Shown here: positions 1 to 7,943 of the stretch, one piece after another
Numbering within the stretch: position 1 is the stretch's first letter
Layout of the letters: each line of letters starts with the position of its first letter
Assembly: GCA_023664345.1 (NCBI GenBank)
Contig: JAMPFQ010000007.1
Location: 54,315-118,314, forward strand
Reading direction: 5' to 3'
From: Lachnospiraceae bacterium
Lineage (GTDB): Bacteria; Bacillota; Clostridia; Lachnospirales; Lachnospiraceae
DNA length: 64,000 nucleotides
Made by a program: the position numbers and the translations under genes
Notes under the pieces: generated by a model
What the model was told of the DNA's origin: nothing
Seen by the model: the letters and a program-made list of their open reading frames with translations, nothing else
Database searches by the model: none

Positions 1-1377
1 GGCCCGGCCTGTGAGCCGGGAAACATCCCATATATATTGATGCTGTATGTCATAAGCTTCATAGCCATCCACCATTGGTACGGCTGTCTCTTCCTGGTTT
101 TCATCATAGATATGCACATCTGCCCATACATCCTCTTCGCTTTCAAAAACAAGATATCCGTAGGGTCCTATCTCTTCTACGACTACTTCCATGCCCGCAT
201 CCTTCGGCTCGCACTCCGGCAATAATCCCAAGGGTTCCACACCGGTAAGTTCTTCCCGCAGCAAAGCCTCCGCGAGAAGATCATTTTCATAATCTGCCTG
301 TTCATAGAGCAGGCTGTAATCATAAGTGGTATAAAAGGATAACTCCTGCCACAGGTAGTCTTTATAATTTTCTTCTGTCAGAATATATTGGCCATCATGC
401 ATCCATTTCAGCATCAGGCTGTTTATCCATGATCCATAATGATCGTTGTCCCTGTAATGATTTATGTCCGTTGTGATATCCGTCCTGTTGTTAAATGAAA
501 AGAGTTTAATGTTGCCACACTGTAAGATCTGTTCGATGATACACTCTTCTGCTTCGATCTGCTTATATATCGTCCCGTCTGCCACTTTGACTTCCCACCA
601 TGCCGCGCTGTATGGCGGGAAAAAATAATAAAAGTCCACATCCGGATACTCTCTCGCCAATGAGGTCACATTTTGTTCTATATTGCCATGGATGATCTCT
701 TTTTCCTCTTCCGTGATATGAACAGGCTCCACGGGGCCTTCCGATACGATCGCGCTTCTGCTTGCAAGATTTGTCCCATATGGGTATAGAAAGGACCAAT
801 AACAATACTCATCAAATGCCAGGATCCCCGGAACAAACCCGGGCGCATCATTCTCCCGCAGCATAGAATACACACGGTTAAAGATGATATCCCTGTTAAA
901 GATATATTTCACATCGTTGATAACATTATCATCATACAGGTATGTGGGATATTCACCAAGATCTTCCCGCATGACATCTTTCGTGTTGAAAAAGTAGTTC
1001 ATATCCAGACTCCGGACTACCGTGGCAAGATCCGGATCGCACTTCAATGCCCGCGCCAGCATATCATTGACCTCTTTATAACTTCCCCCGGAAAAGGGTA
1101 CCTTGACAGAATGGACGCCAAATATGGCATCCATCTCTGTAGCCTTAAAATTTTCCGTCATGGATGAACCGGTGATCAACGCATCATACTCAAAGTGCCT
1201 GACGATGCCGTCATTCACGTTCCTCTGATTGTCCAACGGATAATAATACAATTCCGTATTCGGTCTGTGATAGTGGAAAAACGGGTCAACTTTGACTACC
1301 TGCCCGCCTATGATGCTCAGCATCCCCGCTACGATCACAAAATATCCGATCATCCAGATCTTAGGTCTCATCTTCAT
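1..1377 (-). CDS. SGNH/DltD-like hydrolase, partner of MBOAT acyltransferase (partial)
   Basis: I translated this gene from the reverse strand; it is open at the left edge, so the C-terminus is missing. It starts at an ATG preceded by AGGAGTG, ten bases after the stop of the MBOAT gene. The N-terminus has one membrane segment (residues about 8-25) and then an exported domain. A GSSMTENFK motif near residue 55 fits an SGNH-type nucleophile, and DNDHYGSWIN about 230 residues later fits a C-terminal catalytic Asp/His block. In AlgI/AlgJ, PatA/PatB and Dlt-like systems such a protein moves acyl groups delivered by the MBOAT channel onto a surface polymer. The gene pair supports that role here. 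The acceptor (peptidoglycan, teichoic acid or exopolysaccharide) cannot be told from the sequence. Confidence 0.8.
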   Translation of the reverse strand, partial: MKMRPKIWMIGYFVIVAGMLSIIGGQVVKVDPFFHYHRPNTELYYYPLDNQRNVNDGIVRHFEYDALITGSSMTENFKATEMDAIFGVHSVKVPFSGGSYKEVNDMLARALKCDPDLATVVRSLDMNYFFNTKDVMREDLGEYPTYLYDDNVINDVKYIFNRDIIFNRVYSMLRENDAPGFVPGILAFDEYCYWSFLYPYGTNLASRSAIVSEGPVEPVHITEEEKEIIHGNIEQNVTSLAREYPDVDFYYFFPPYSAAWWEVKVADGTIYKQIEAEECIIEQILQCGNIKLFSFNNRTDITTDINHYRDNDHYGSWINSLMLKWMHDGQYILTEENYKDYLWQELSFYTTYDYSLLYEQADYENDLLAEALLREELTGVEPLGLLPECEPKDAGMEVVVEEIGPYGYLVFESEEDVWADVHIYDENQEETAVPMVDGYEAYDIQHQYIWDVSRLTGRA

Positions 1378-1386
1378 CGCGCACTC

Positions 1387-2832
1387 CTAAAAATTAAAAT
1401 ATACAAATACCGATTCGCTGCTCAGGCAGAGGAAAGCCCACACAAAAGCGGCTGCGGCAAATATCATGGATATGTAGCCGTTCTTGCGGAATCTTCTGTA
1501 GTTATTTTCCGGGATCAGGCAGATCAGAGATGCGCTCACTGTAAAGAGCAGAAGCCATAACCCCCTTACCTGAGCCATGATATTTCCCAGATGCAATATA
1601 TCATTGATCAAAGCCGATTCCGGCAGGTTGAACACATCGATCAGGCCGTCACTGATGTTCATATTCTGAAAGGAGAACATCTTTCCAAGCATGGTCAGCC
1701 ATTCCGCTATCGAATCCGAGCGGAACAGCAGCCATAACAGGCTGACCAGCAGGAATGTGATCCCCCATCTGACCGCTTTCATACACTTCTTCTGATATTT
1801 TTCAAAAAAGCGTTCCGCCACGCAAAAGATCCCGTGTATCGCCCCCCATAATATGAAGGTCCAGTTCGCGCCATGCCATATGCCGCTTACCAGGAATACG
1901 ATCATGGTATTTATGCCTGTCCGCATCCGGCCTTTCCTGCTCCCTCCCAGAGGGATGTAAATGTATTTTGTCAGAAATCCGGTCAGTGACATATGCCATC
2001 GTTTCCAGAAATCCCGGATGGAAAGCGCCTTATAGGGCGAATCAAAATTGATCGGCAATCGGATGTTCAGCATCATCGAAGAGCCCACCGCCATATCACT
2101 ATATCCGCTGAAATCAAAATAAATCTCAAATGTATAGAACAACATCACAAGAAAGAGATCCATGGATGTTGCCGCATCCATATTCTCAAATCCCCATGCC
2201 ACAGCCGCGGAAAAAGTATCCGCCAGCAGCATCTTCTTGAACAATCCGAAACTGAAGATCTTAATCCCGCAGGTTATGTTGTCCCAATCGACCTTCTTTG
2301 ATCCGGGATCGTTCAGCTGCGCGGTAAGATCGGAGAAAGGCGTGATAGGCCCCATCAACAGCTTGGGGAAGTAAAGGATATACAGCATATAATCCACCAC
2401 CCCTGTATCGACTGCTTCCCCCTTGTATATATCTGCCAGATAAGCGATCTGTTGAAATGTAAAGAAACTGATGCCTAACGGGAGAATGATGTGCTTAAGA
2501 TCAAACGCCGTATGAAAGGCAAGGTTAAGATTCTCGATAAAGAAATCGCGATATTTCAGATACAGCAATAAAGCGACATTGGCAGATACGGACACTGCCA
2601 ACGCTGCTTTCTGATATTTACTCTTTTTACGGATGATCCTTCCCGCCAGGTAGTTCCCTAAAATGCTCAGGCCCAAAACGATGGACATCCGCCATCCCGC
2701 GTATGTATAAAAGAAAATGCCTGCCGCGATCAGGAAAACCTTGCCCCCGGTCACGCTCCACCTGTTCAGCAAAAAATATCCTGCGATAACGATCGGCAAA
2801 AAGCATAAATATGCATATGAATTAAACTGCAT
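1387..2832 (-). CDS. MBOAT family O-acyltransferase (AlgI/DltB-like)
   Basis: The 481-residue protein is polytopic, of usual length for AlgI/PatA-type membrane-bound O-acyltransferases. The diagnostic features are FWKRWHMSLTGFL around residue 276 and SGIWHGANWTFILWG, with His320 as the likely catalytic histidine. It would carry acyl groups (usually acetyl) across the cytoplasmic membrane to the secreted SGNH partner encoded ten bases downstream. GGAGG lies ten bases before the ATG. Upstream on the same strand are a kinase fragment and an unknown 284-residue protein, so the operon may begin near base 3880. Family assignment is secure; the substrate is unknown. Confidence 0.92.
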   Translation of the reverse strand: MQFNSYAYLCFLPIVIAGYFLLNRWSVTGGKVFLIAAGIFFYTYAGWRMSIVLGLSILGNYLAGRIIRKKSKYQKAALAVSVSANVALLLYLKYRDFFIENLNLAFHTAFDLKHIILPLGISFFTFQQIAYLADIYKGEAVDTGVVDYMLYILYFPKLLMGPITPFSDLTAQLNDPGSKKVDWDNITCGIKIFSFGLFKKMLLADTFSAAVAWGFENMDAATSMDLFLVMLFYTFEIYFDFSGYSDMAVGSSMMLNIRLPINFDSPYKALSIRDFWKRWHMSLTGFLTKYIYIPLGGSRKGRMRTGINTMIVFLVSGIWHGANWTFILWGAIHGIFCVAERFFEKYQKKCMKAVRWGITFLLVSLLWLLFRSDSIAEWLTMLGKMFSFQNMNISDGLIDVFNLPESALINDILHLGNIMAQVRGLWLLLFTVSASLICLIPENNYRRFRKNGYISMIFAAAAFVWAFLCLSSESVFVYFNF

Positions 2833-2869
2833 TTGTATCGTACCTCCGTCCTGCTTTCCTACGGTGATA

Positions 2870-3019
2870 TCAGCTGCTGCATGGCAAAGTCACCTTGAAC
2901 ATCGTTCCCCGCTCCATCCTGCGTTTGGCAGTTATGATCCCGCCCTGCCGCTCCAATATCATCCTGGACAGATACAGCCTTACGCCCGCGTCATAGTTTC
3001 CATGAATTCTTATCCCCAT
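2870..3019 (-). pseudogene. C-terminal remnant of a sensor histidine kinase (HATPase G2 box)
   Basis: The reading frame gives about 50 residues resembling the end of a kinase ATP-binding domain: an AGVRLYLSRMILERQGG stretch (G2 box and following helix), then RMERGTMFKVTLP, the usual terminal strand. No dimerisation domain, N box or G1 box precedes it. Its first codons overlap the end of the upstream 284-residue gene in another frame. I read it as a decayed kinase tail. It could also be translated as a stand-alone small protein; the ATG at 3019 lacks a good ribosome site. Confidence 0.5.
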
Positions 3020-3845
3020 GCAGGGCCCTTTCCCTGTCCGAAGCGCTTGGCTCCACCACCCTGCCGTTTTTATCATAACTGGTCAAAAGCGTGGAATTTT
3101 TGGCCACTGTCTTTCTCCCATTGTCTGTCAAAAGGCTGATAACATGCTCCATGTTCCCCTCACGCAGGGACTGCCGGATCTCACGGTTGCGGCGTTCCTC
3201 CTCCAGGGCACGGGCTGACCTCTCGTCGGAGGCGTCTATGATTTCTTCCGGCAGCTGCGATGTTCCTGATAAGGCATCCTGCAAAACAGTTCCCGATCGC
3301 CGGGCACTCTGTGGATCACCCTCCACCAACGGGTCTTCCCTTACGATATCCGCCAGTGACTGAAACTCCTGCGAATCGCTTTCCACCAGCTGGGTATCTT
3401 CTGAAATGCCCTCCGACGATCCGGCATCCTGCGGATTGCTTTCCAGTGACCGGGCATCCTGCGAACCTTTCTCCGATGGCTGGTCATTCCAGATATTGTA
3501 AAAAAATTCCCGAACCGCGGTTATGGCCGCCACGATATATGTCCGTATCGTTTCAAGCAATGATGTCTGCTGAGAGGCGCCCTGGGCCTTGGTCGTTTCT
3601 GCCTCCGCCTGTTTCCGCCTGTCCGCATCCGCCGCCTGTCCACCCACCGAAAGTTCCAGCCTGACACCGCTTCGCTCCAGCGCCTGCTGTTTCTCCTCCC
3701 CGGGCACCTGACCTTTATCCTTTGCGCCGGATGAGGATCCCTCTTTCTGATAGCCCAGGCTGAACTTTTCATCCGTGGCCGGAATATCTACTTTATTCGG
3801 TTTTGTATAGACATTGTAATTATTTCCGTCAACTTTATTGATCAT
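2991..3845 (-). CDS. Hypothetical protein with acidic tandem repeats
   Basis: I do not recognise a characterised domain. The 284-residue product starts MINKVDGNNYNVYTKP, has a conserved-looking segment near residues 108-128 (TIRTYIVAAITAVREFFYNI), then about 70 residues of acidic, Ser/Gln-rich repeats with three copies of an LVExDPQ-like unit at about 20-residue spacing, and ends in a charged stretch (RQSLREGNMEHVISLLTDNG). There is no signal peptide. The start at 3845 was chosen because a promoter at 3878-3906 puts transcription start below the upstream ATG at 3875. Spacing to the AAAGGGAG ribosome-like site is long, so the start is uncertain. It lies ahead of the kinase fragment and the MBOAT pair on the same strand. 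Confidence 0.55.
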   Translation of the reverse strand: MINKVDGNNYNVYTKPNKVDIPATDEKFSLGYQKEGSSSGAKDKGQVPGEEKQQALERSGVRLELSVGGQAADADRRKQAEAETTKAQGASQQTSLLETIRTYIVAAITAVREFFYNIWNDQPSEKGSQDARSLESNPQDAGSSEGISEDTQLVESDSQEFQSLADIVREDPLVEGDPQSARRSGTVLQDALSGTSQLPEEIIDASDERSARALEEERRNREIRQSLREGNMEHVISLLTDNGRKTVAKNSTLLTSYDKNGRVVEPSASDRERALHGDKNSWKL

Positions 3846-3877
3846 AATCTTGAATCCGTATCTCCCTTTTGTCATGC

Positions 3878-3906
3878 CGTATAATAGATTATAACAGACC
3901 CGTCAA
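3878..3906 (-). promoter_or_regulatory. Sigma-A type promoter for the 3845-to-1 transcription unit
   Basis: On the minus strand TTGACG is followed after 17 bases by TATACG. An overlapping extended -10 (TGTTATAAT) lies a few bases upstream and could serve instead. Either one would read into the hypothetical gene starting at 3845. Confidence 0.45.
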
Positions 3907-4008
3907 CAGAAATCCATCCCAAATCCCTTTGCCAATTTATAAATGGTGACAATTCGTGTATCCATTCCCGCATGAGGGAACTGCTAAAAATAATGTTGAT
4001 AATTTATC

Positions 4009-4037
4009 TTGATAATACCATTAATATGTCATATAAT
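4009..4037 (+). promoter_or_regulatory. Near-consensus sigma-A promoter
   Basis: TTGATA, 17 bases, TATAAT. Transcription would begin near 4044, which rules out an in-frame ATG at 3972 as the start of the following gene. The leader holds two small hairpins (GAAAG/CTTTC, and GCGTGC-CGGA-GCACGC at 4107-4122). Confidence 0.7.
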
Positions 4038-4130
4038 ACACTTATATTGATTCTTAATATCTTACAGAAGAAGTTTGAAAGTAAACTTTCAACTATTGAT
4101 TGGTATGCGTGCCGGAGCACGCAAGTGGGT

Positions 4131-4586
4131 ATGGACATGAACGACAAAGATTATATGGACATGTTATGGAACTATTTCGAGCTTCACTCTGGTCAGAGAA
4201 TGCAGCTCATGAATTTTTTTATTGTTTTAGAATCACTGATGGTTGCAGGATTAATCTCCCTGCTCAGCGCAGAAAACAATCTGAGCATATGGGAATGCGG
4301 AATCTGTGCTGGCATGATATTTTTTGCAGCAATATTTTATGGGCTGGATCGCAGGACTAAAAAAATGATCCAATTATGCGAATCTTCTATCAAAATGTTG
4401 GAAAGAAGAAATAATGGAACGCGGGGCCCTGTGGAGGAATGGGTTGGTATCTTTTCAAAAGAAGAATATTATACAAAAAATGAAAAGATAAAATATACCT
4501 ATTCAAAATTGTTTGGAATACAATATGCCTTTTTTGCAATCATTGCAATTGCAATGCTTATTTTTATCTGCTGCCTTAACAAATAA
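4131..4586 (+). CDS. Small membrane protein, RipA/SLATT-like
   Basis: From the ATG at 4131 the product is 151 residues. A short soluble start, MDMNDKDYMDML, is followed by NYFELHSGQRMQLMNFFIVL, two adjacent membrane segments (about residues 25-65) separated by a short polar turn, a charged helical cytoplasmic region with YGLDRRTKKM, and a C-terminal membrane segment. The YFELHxxQRM-then-NFFIV pattern resembles the RipA-type octameric membrane proteins and SLATT-like proteins; this is recall from family memory, not a search. The gene stands alone on the plus strand, is more AT-rich than both flanks and has its own strong promoter, which suggests acquisition. Function unknown. Confidence 0.6.
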   Translation: MDMNDKDYMDMLWNYFELHSGQRMQLMNFFIVLESLMVAGLISLLSAENNLSIWECGICAGMIFFAAIFYGLDRRTKKMIQLCESSIKMLERRNNGTRGPVEEWVGIFSKEEYYTKNEKIKYTYSKLFGIQYAFFAIIAIAMLIFICCLNK

Positions 4587-4642
4587 GATCAACAGCCCGC
4601 TGTTTGTATCCTGGCTGTTGATCTTCATGTTTACAGACGCTT

Positions 4643-5464
4643 TCATTCCACCGTTATACTGCAATCCTGAAACATCCCCGCACCGGCACTGTCATATGTG
4701 ACGGAAAAATGATACAGCCCCTCCTCCGCAGCAGTATACTGATAACAGTGCTGCCGCATCCGGGACAATTCTTTCCCGGCAAAGTCCCCGTTCAGATATA
4801 CTCCGAATTCCAGATAACATTCCTGATCCGCATCCAGCATAATCGTCACCGTGTCGCCCTTTTCCAACCTGTAACCAGCCTCCCCGGCGGGATGGAGCAG
4901 GATCATGTGGCCGTTGCCCAGCATGAGATCGGCAAACTGCCCGTCCTCCGCTGTCTCTATCTCCGTGATGCTGGAAGGGATCAGGGGCATTGTGGAAACA
5001 TCTATCAGAGAAGTGCTCTCTATCACAGCCTGTTCCGCCGCCTCCCTCCGGGCGGCCTCATACTCCGCCGCCTCATCGGCGGACAACGCCATGATCTCGT
5101 TGCCCTCCTTATCCAGGTAATGTACGCTGCCATCTCTTTCGTCAACCAACATTCCTGCATACGCGGTTCCCGCTTCTTTCAGCAGAGCCTCTTTCTCCTG
5201 ACGGTTTAATCCGTCCGTATAGGTGAAACCATTCCATTTGATGAGGCCTCCTGCTGCCGCTGTGATGGAAAAACAGCATACCAGCGCCGCAATGGCAATC
5301 CCCGCCCTGGGGATCTTCCTCGTCAAAAAAGATCTTGTTGGAGCATTATGGATCTTTTCCAGGGTTTTCTCCCTGATCCGCTGAGGAGAAAAATTACCCC
5401 TCTCCTGCAGGTCTATCTCTCCAAACTCCATTTGATCCATCATATCAGAAATTTTGATCTTCAA
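4643..5464 (-). CDS. Membrane-anchored anti-sigma factor-like protein
   Basis: This gene overlaps the end of the ECF sigma gene by 20 bases and appears to start at a TTG with AAGGAGG eight bases upstream, so the two are translationally coupled. The 273-residue protein has a cytoplasmic N-terminus of about 50 residues, one membrane segment (AGIAIAALVCCFSITAAAGG), and a long extracytoplasmic part with an Ala/Glu-rich coiled stretch and a C-terminal beta-rich domain. This is the layout of anti-sigma factors that hold an ECF sigma at the membrane and sense an envelope signal. I see no clear zinc-binding ZAS motif, so the family is inferred from context. Confidence 0.7.
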   Translation of the reverse strand: MKIKISDMMDQMEFGEIDLQERGNFSPQRIREKTLEKIHNAPTRSFLTRKIPRAGIAIAALVCCFSITAAAGGLIKWNGFTYTDGLNRQEKEALLKEAGTAYAGMLVDERDGSVHYLDKEGNEIMALSADEAAEYEAARREAAEQAVIESTSLIDVSTMPLIPSSITEIETAEDGQFADLMLGNGHMILLHPAGEAGYRLEKGDTVTIMLDADQECYLEFGVYLNGDFAGKELSRMRQHCYQYTAAEEGLYHFSVTYDSAGAGMFQDCSITVE

Positions 5465-6002
5465 CTGTATAGCCTCCTTCCGACAATATTTCTTTCAGTC
5501 TCTTCCGCCCCCGGTGAAGCTTTGTTTTCACAGTGGAAAGATTGATGCGCATTTCTTCCGCAATCAGGGAAACCGGCTGGCAGTAGTAATAGTAGCGGAT
5601 AAAGATCTCCCGCTCCGGCTGCTGCATGGCCAGTACCGCCCTTCGAAGGAACCGGGCCAGTTCCCGCTCCTGTAAGGTTTTCTCGGGATCCTCCCCGGAG
5701 ACCAGGATCAGGTCGTCCTCCAGATGCAGTTCCCAGCCCGCTTTCCTGAGACATTCCCTGGCCTTGTTCCGGGCAACGCCGCCCAGATATGCTTTTGCCT
5801 TTCCCTGTGTGATCTTCCCTGCGTTCCTCCAGAGGGTGAAAAAGACGTCCGAGGATATTTCCTCCAGATCCGCGCTGGACATAGAGGAGCCAATGATGTT
5901 ATAGATGATGGTATTGACATACCCCACATAATGGTCAATGAACCAGCACAAAGCCTTTTCATTCCCGCGTTTCAGTTCCCGCAGGGCTTTCTGTTCATCC
6001 AT
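5445..6002 (-). CDS. ECF-type RNA polymerase sigma factor
   Basis: The 185-residue length is usual for ECF sigmas. Region 2 is at residues about 15-85 (WFIDHYVGYVNTIIYNII, then SADLEEISSDVFFTLWRN). Region 4 is near residues 115-170, with REIFIRYYYYCQPVSLIAEE and the helix-turn-helix INLSTVKTKLHRGRKRL. AGAGGA lies before the ATG. The partner overlapping downstream is a single-span membrane protein that probably sequesters it. An AAACCTT-CTTCCC motif upstream (6063-6076) recurs before the second ECF operon of this window. Confidence 0.93.
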   Translation of the reverse strand: MDEQKALRELKRGNEKALCWFIDHYVGYVNTIIYNIIGSSMSSADLEEISSDVFFTLWRNAGKITQGKAKAYLGGVARNKARECLRKAGWELHLEDDLILVSGEDPEKTLQERELARFLRRAVLAMQQPEREIFIRYYYYCQPVSLIAEEMRINLSTVKTKLHRGRKRLKEILSEGGYTVEDQNF

Positions 6003-6062
6003 GGCTGCTTTCCTCTTTTCCGCGTGTTTTGACGGCCCGTCATTATTAATATTGTCGGAAAT

Positions 6063-6076
6063 GGGAAGAAGGTTTC
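6063..6076 (-). promoter_or_regulatory. Putative ECF -35 element
   Basis: On the minus strand GAAACCTTCTTCCC lies about 60 bases before the sigma gene. Nearly the same string (AAAACCTTTTCCCC) stands before the other ECF sigma gene at 21678-21691. This fits autoregulated ECF promoters, whose -35 usually contains AAC; the -10 is not obvious. Confidence 0.4.
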
Positions 6077-6090
6077 AAATATTGATACAC

Positions 6091-6130
6091 AAAAAACTGC
6101 ACCGCAGCATTTTTACTGTCGCGGTGCAGT
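6091..6130 (-). terminator. Rho-independent terminator after the dehydratase gene
   Basis: A perfect 10-bp stem (ACTGCACCGC / GCGGTGCAGT) with a 15-base loop is followed on the minus strand by six T. It lies 13 bases after the IlvD-family stop codon. Confidence 0.85.
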
Positions 6131-6142
6131 CTTCCTTCCTGC

Positions 6143-7897
6143 CTAATATTCCAGATACGCGCCTTTCATGGGGCTTGCCGCATGTTCGCTGAACAGCCGC
6201 AGGACGCCCTTCTGGTACTTATGGGGTCTGGGCTTCCAGTTCTCACGCCGTCTGGCCAGGATCTCCTCCATTTCCTCAGGTGTCTTTTCTTCGCCGTCCA
6301 CACCGATGATGTTCAGCTTCCTCTCCATCACGTCGATCTCGATCAGGTCGCCTTCTTCCACCAGCGCAATGGGGCCGCCGTCCGCGGCTTCCGGGCTGCA
6401 GTGTCCAATCACCGGGCCTGTGGACGCGCCGGAAAATCTGCCATCGGTGATCAGGGCTATGCTCCTGCCCAGTTCCTTATCGCTGCTGATCGCCTCCGAG
6501 GTATAGAACATCTCCGGCATGCCGCTGGCTTTAGGGCCTTCATAGCGGATAAATACCGCATCGCCTTTTTCCACCTTATGCTTCAGCACCGCGTCCAGGC
6601 ATTCTTCCTCACTGTCAAAAGGCCTCGCCCGCAGCACTGCCTTGAACATTTCTTTCGGACAGGCGGTATGCTTGATCACGGCTCCTTCGGGTGCAAGATT
6701 GCCTTTCAGGATGGCAATGCTTCCGTCCGTGCCGATGGGGTCATCATAGGGACGGATGATATCGGTCCTGGTGAGGTTCACATTGTAACGCTTATCAAAT
6801 TCCTCCAGCCACTTCTCGCAGCGCTCATAGAAACCGTTTTTCTTCAATTCCGCCAGATTTTCTCCCAGGGTTTTTCCTGTGACCGTCATCACGTCCAGGT
6901 GCAGGTGTTCCCTGATCTCCTCCATGATGGCGGGCACGCCGCCTGCGTAATAGAAACACTCTGCCGGCCATTTCCCCGCAGGACGGATATTTAACAGGTA
7001 ATGGGCGTTCCGGTGCAGCCGGTCAAAGGTCTCCCCTGTGACCTCAATGCCAAATTCATGGGCAAGGGCAGGGATGTGCAGCAGACAGTTGGTGCTTCCC
7101 GAGATAGCCGCGTGGACAAGGATCGCGTTTTCAAAGCTTTCCTCCGTCACGATATTGCTGGGGCGCATAGCAGGCTCGCCTGACATCTGTACCGCTCTCT
7201 CGCCCGCCTGTCTGGCGTAATCCAGCAGATCGGGGCTGGTGGCAGGCATCAGTGCGCTTCCGGGAAGCGCCAGGCCCAGCGCTTCCGCCATGATCTGCAT
7301 GGTGGATGCCGTTCCGATAAAGGAACATGCGCCGCAGCTGGGGCAGGCATTGCATTTTGCCCAGTTCAGCTTCTCTTCATCGATCTCTCCCCGCTGGAAT
7401 TTCGCGCTGTACATGCCCAGCTGTTCCAGCGTCAGCATCTCCGGGCCCGCGTTCATGGTGCCGCCGGGCACTACCACCGCCGGGATGTCCACTCTCGCCA
7501 GTCCCATCAGGTTCGCCGGCATTCCCTTGTCACAGCTTGCCAGATAGACTCCGGCGTCAAAAGGGGTCGCGCTGGCGTGTATCTCGATCACATTGGTGAT
7601 CATCTCACGGCTCACCAGACTGAAATTGATGCCGTCGGTTCCCTGGCTTTCCCCATCGCAGATATCCGTGCAGAAGTAGCGCGCGCCTCTGCCCCCTGCC
7701 TGCTCGATCCCCTTGCGCACCTCTTCCACCAGCAGATCCAGGTGTCCGCTTCCCGGATGGCTGTCTCCAAAGGTACTTTCGATCAGGATCTGGGGCTTTC
7801 CCAGATCCTCCGGCTTCCATCCCGTACCGATCCTCAGAGGATCCAGTTCCGGCGCCAGTTTTCGCATTTCCTGACTTTTTAATTTCATATCGCTCAT
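6143..7897 (-). CDS. IlvD/Edd family dehydratase, probably acting on a sugar acid
   Basis: The 584-residue protein belongs to the dihydroxy-acid / phosphogluconate / aldonic acid dehydratase family, which removes water from 2,3-dihydroxy acids using an Fe-S cluster and Mg. Cluster cysteines fit SCDKGMPANLMG and CNACPSCGACSFIGTASTM; the C-terminal domain has TDGRFSGASTGPVIGH. The start at 7897 has GGAAAGGTG eight bases upstream; an in-frame ATG 54 bases earlier lies in the end of the permease gene and has no ribosome site. The GntP permease and FadR-type regulator argue for catabolism of gluconate, xylonate or a similar acid rather than branched-chain amino acid synthesis. No aldolase or kinase follows, so the substrate is open. 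Confidence 0.88.
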   Translation of the reverse strand: MSDMKLKSQEMRKLAPELDPLRIGTGWKPEDLGKPQILIESTFGDSHPGSGHLDLLVEEVRKGIEQAGGRGARYFCTDICDGESQGTDGINFSLVSREMITNVIEIHASATPFDAGVYLASCDKGMPANLMGLARVDIPAVVVPGGTMNAGPEMLTLEQLGMYSAKFQRGEIDEEKLNWAKCNACPSCGACSFIGTASTMQIMAEALGLALPGSALMPATSPDLLDYARQAGERAVQMSGEPAMRPSNIVTEESFENAILVHAAISGSTNCLLHIPALAHEFGIEVTGETFDRLHRNAHYLLNIRPAGKWPAECFYYAGGVPAIMEEIREHLHLDVMTVTGKTLGENLAELKKNGFYERCEKWLEEFDKRYNVNLTRTDIIRPYDDPIGTDGSIAILKGNLAPEGAVIKHTACPKEMFKAVLRARPFDSEEECLDAVLKHKVEKGDAVFIRYEGPKASGMPEMFYTSEAISSDKELGRSIALITDGRFSGASTGPVIGHCSPEAADGGPIALVEEGDLIEIDVMERKLNIIGVDGEEKTPEEMEEILARRRENWKPRPHKYQKGVLRLFSEHAASPMKGAYLEY

Positions 7898-7943
7898 ATT
7901 TACACCTTTCCGCCCGCTTTGAACGAGGGCATATTTTGCACGC

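Noticed and set aside
3972-4130. Longer N-terminus for the membrane protein, from an ATG at 3972
   Set aside because: The consensus promoter at 4009-4037 lies inside this stretch, so it would not be transcribed with the gene, and it has no ribosome site.
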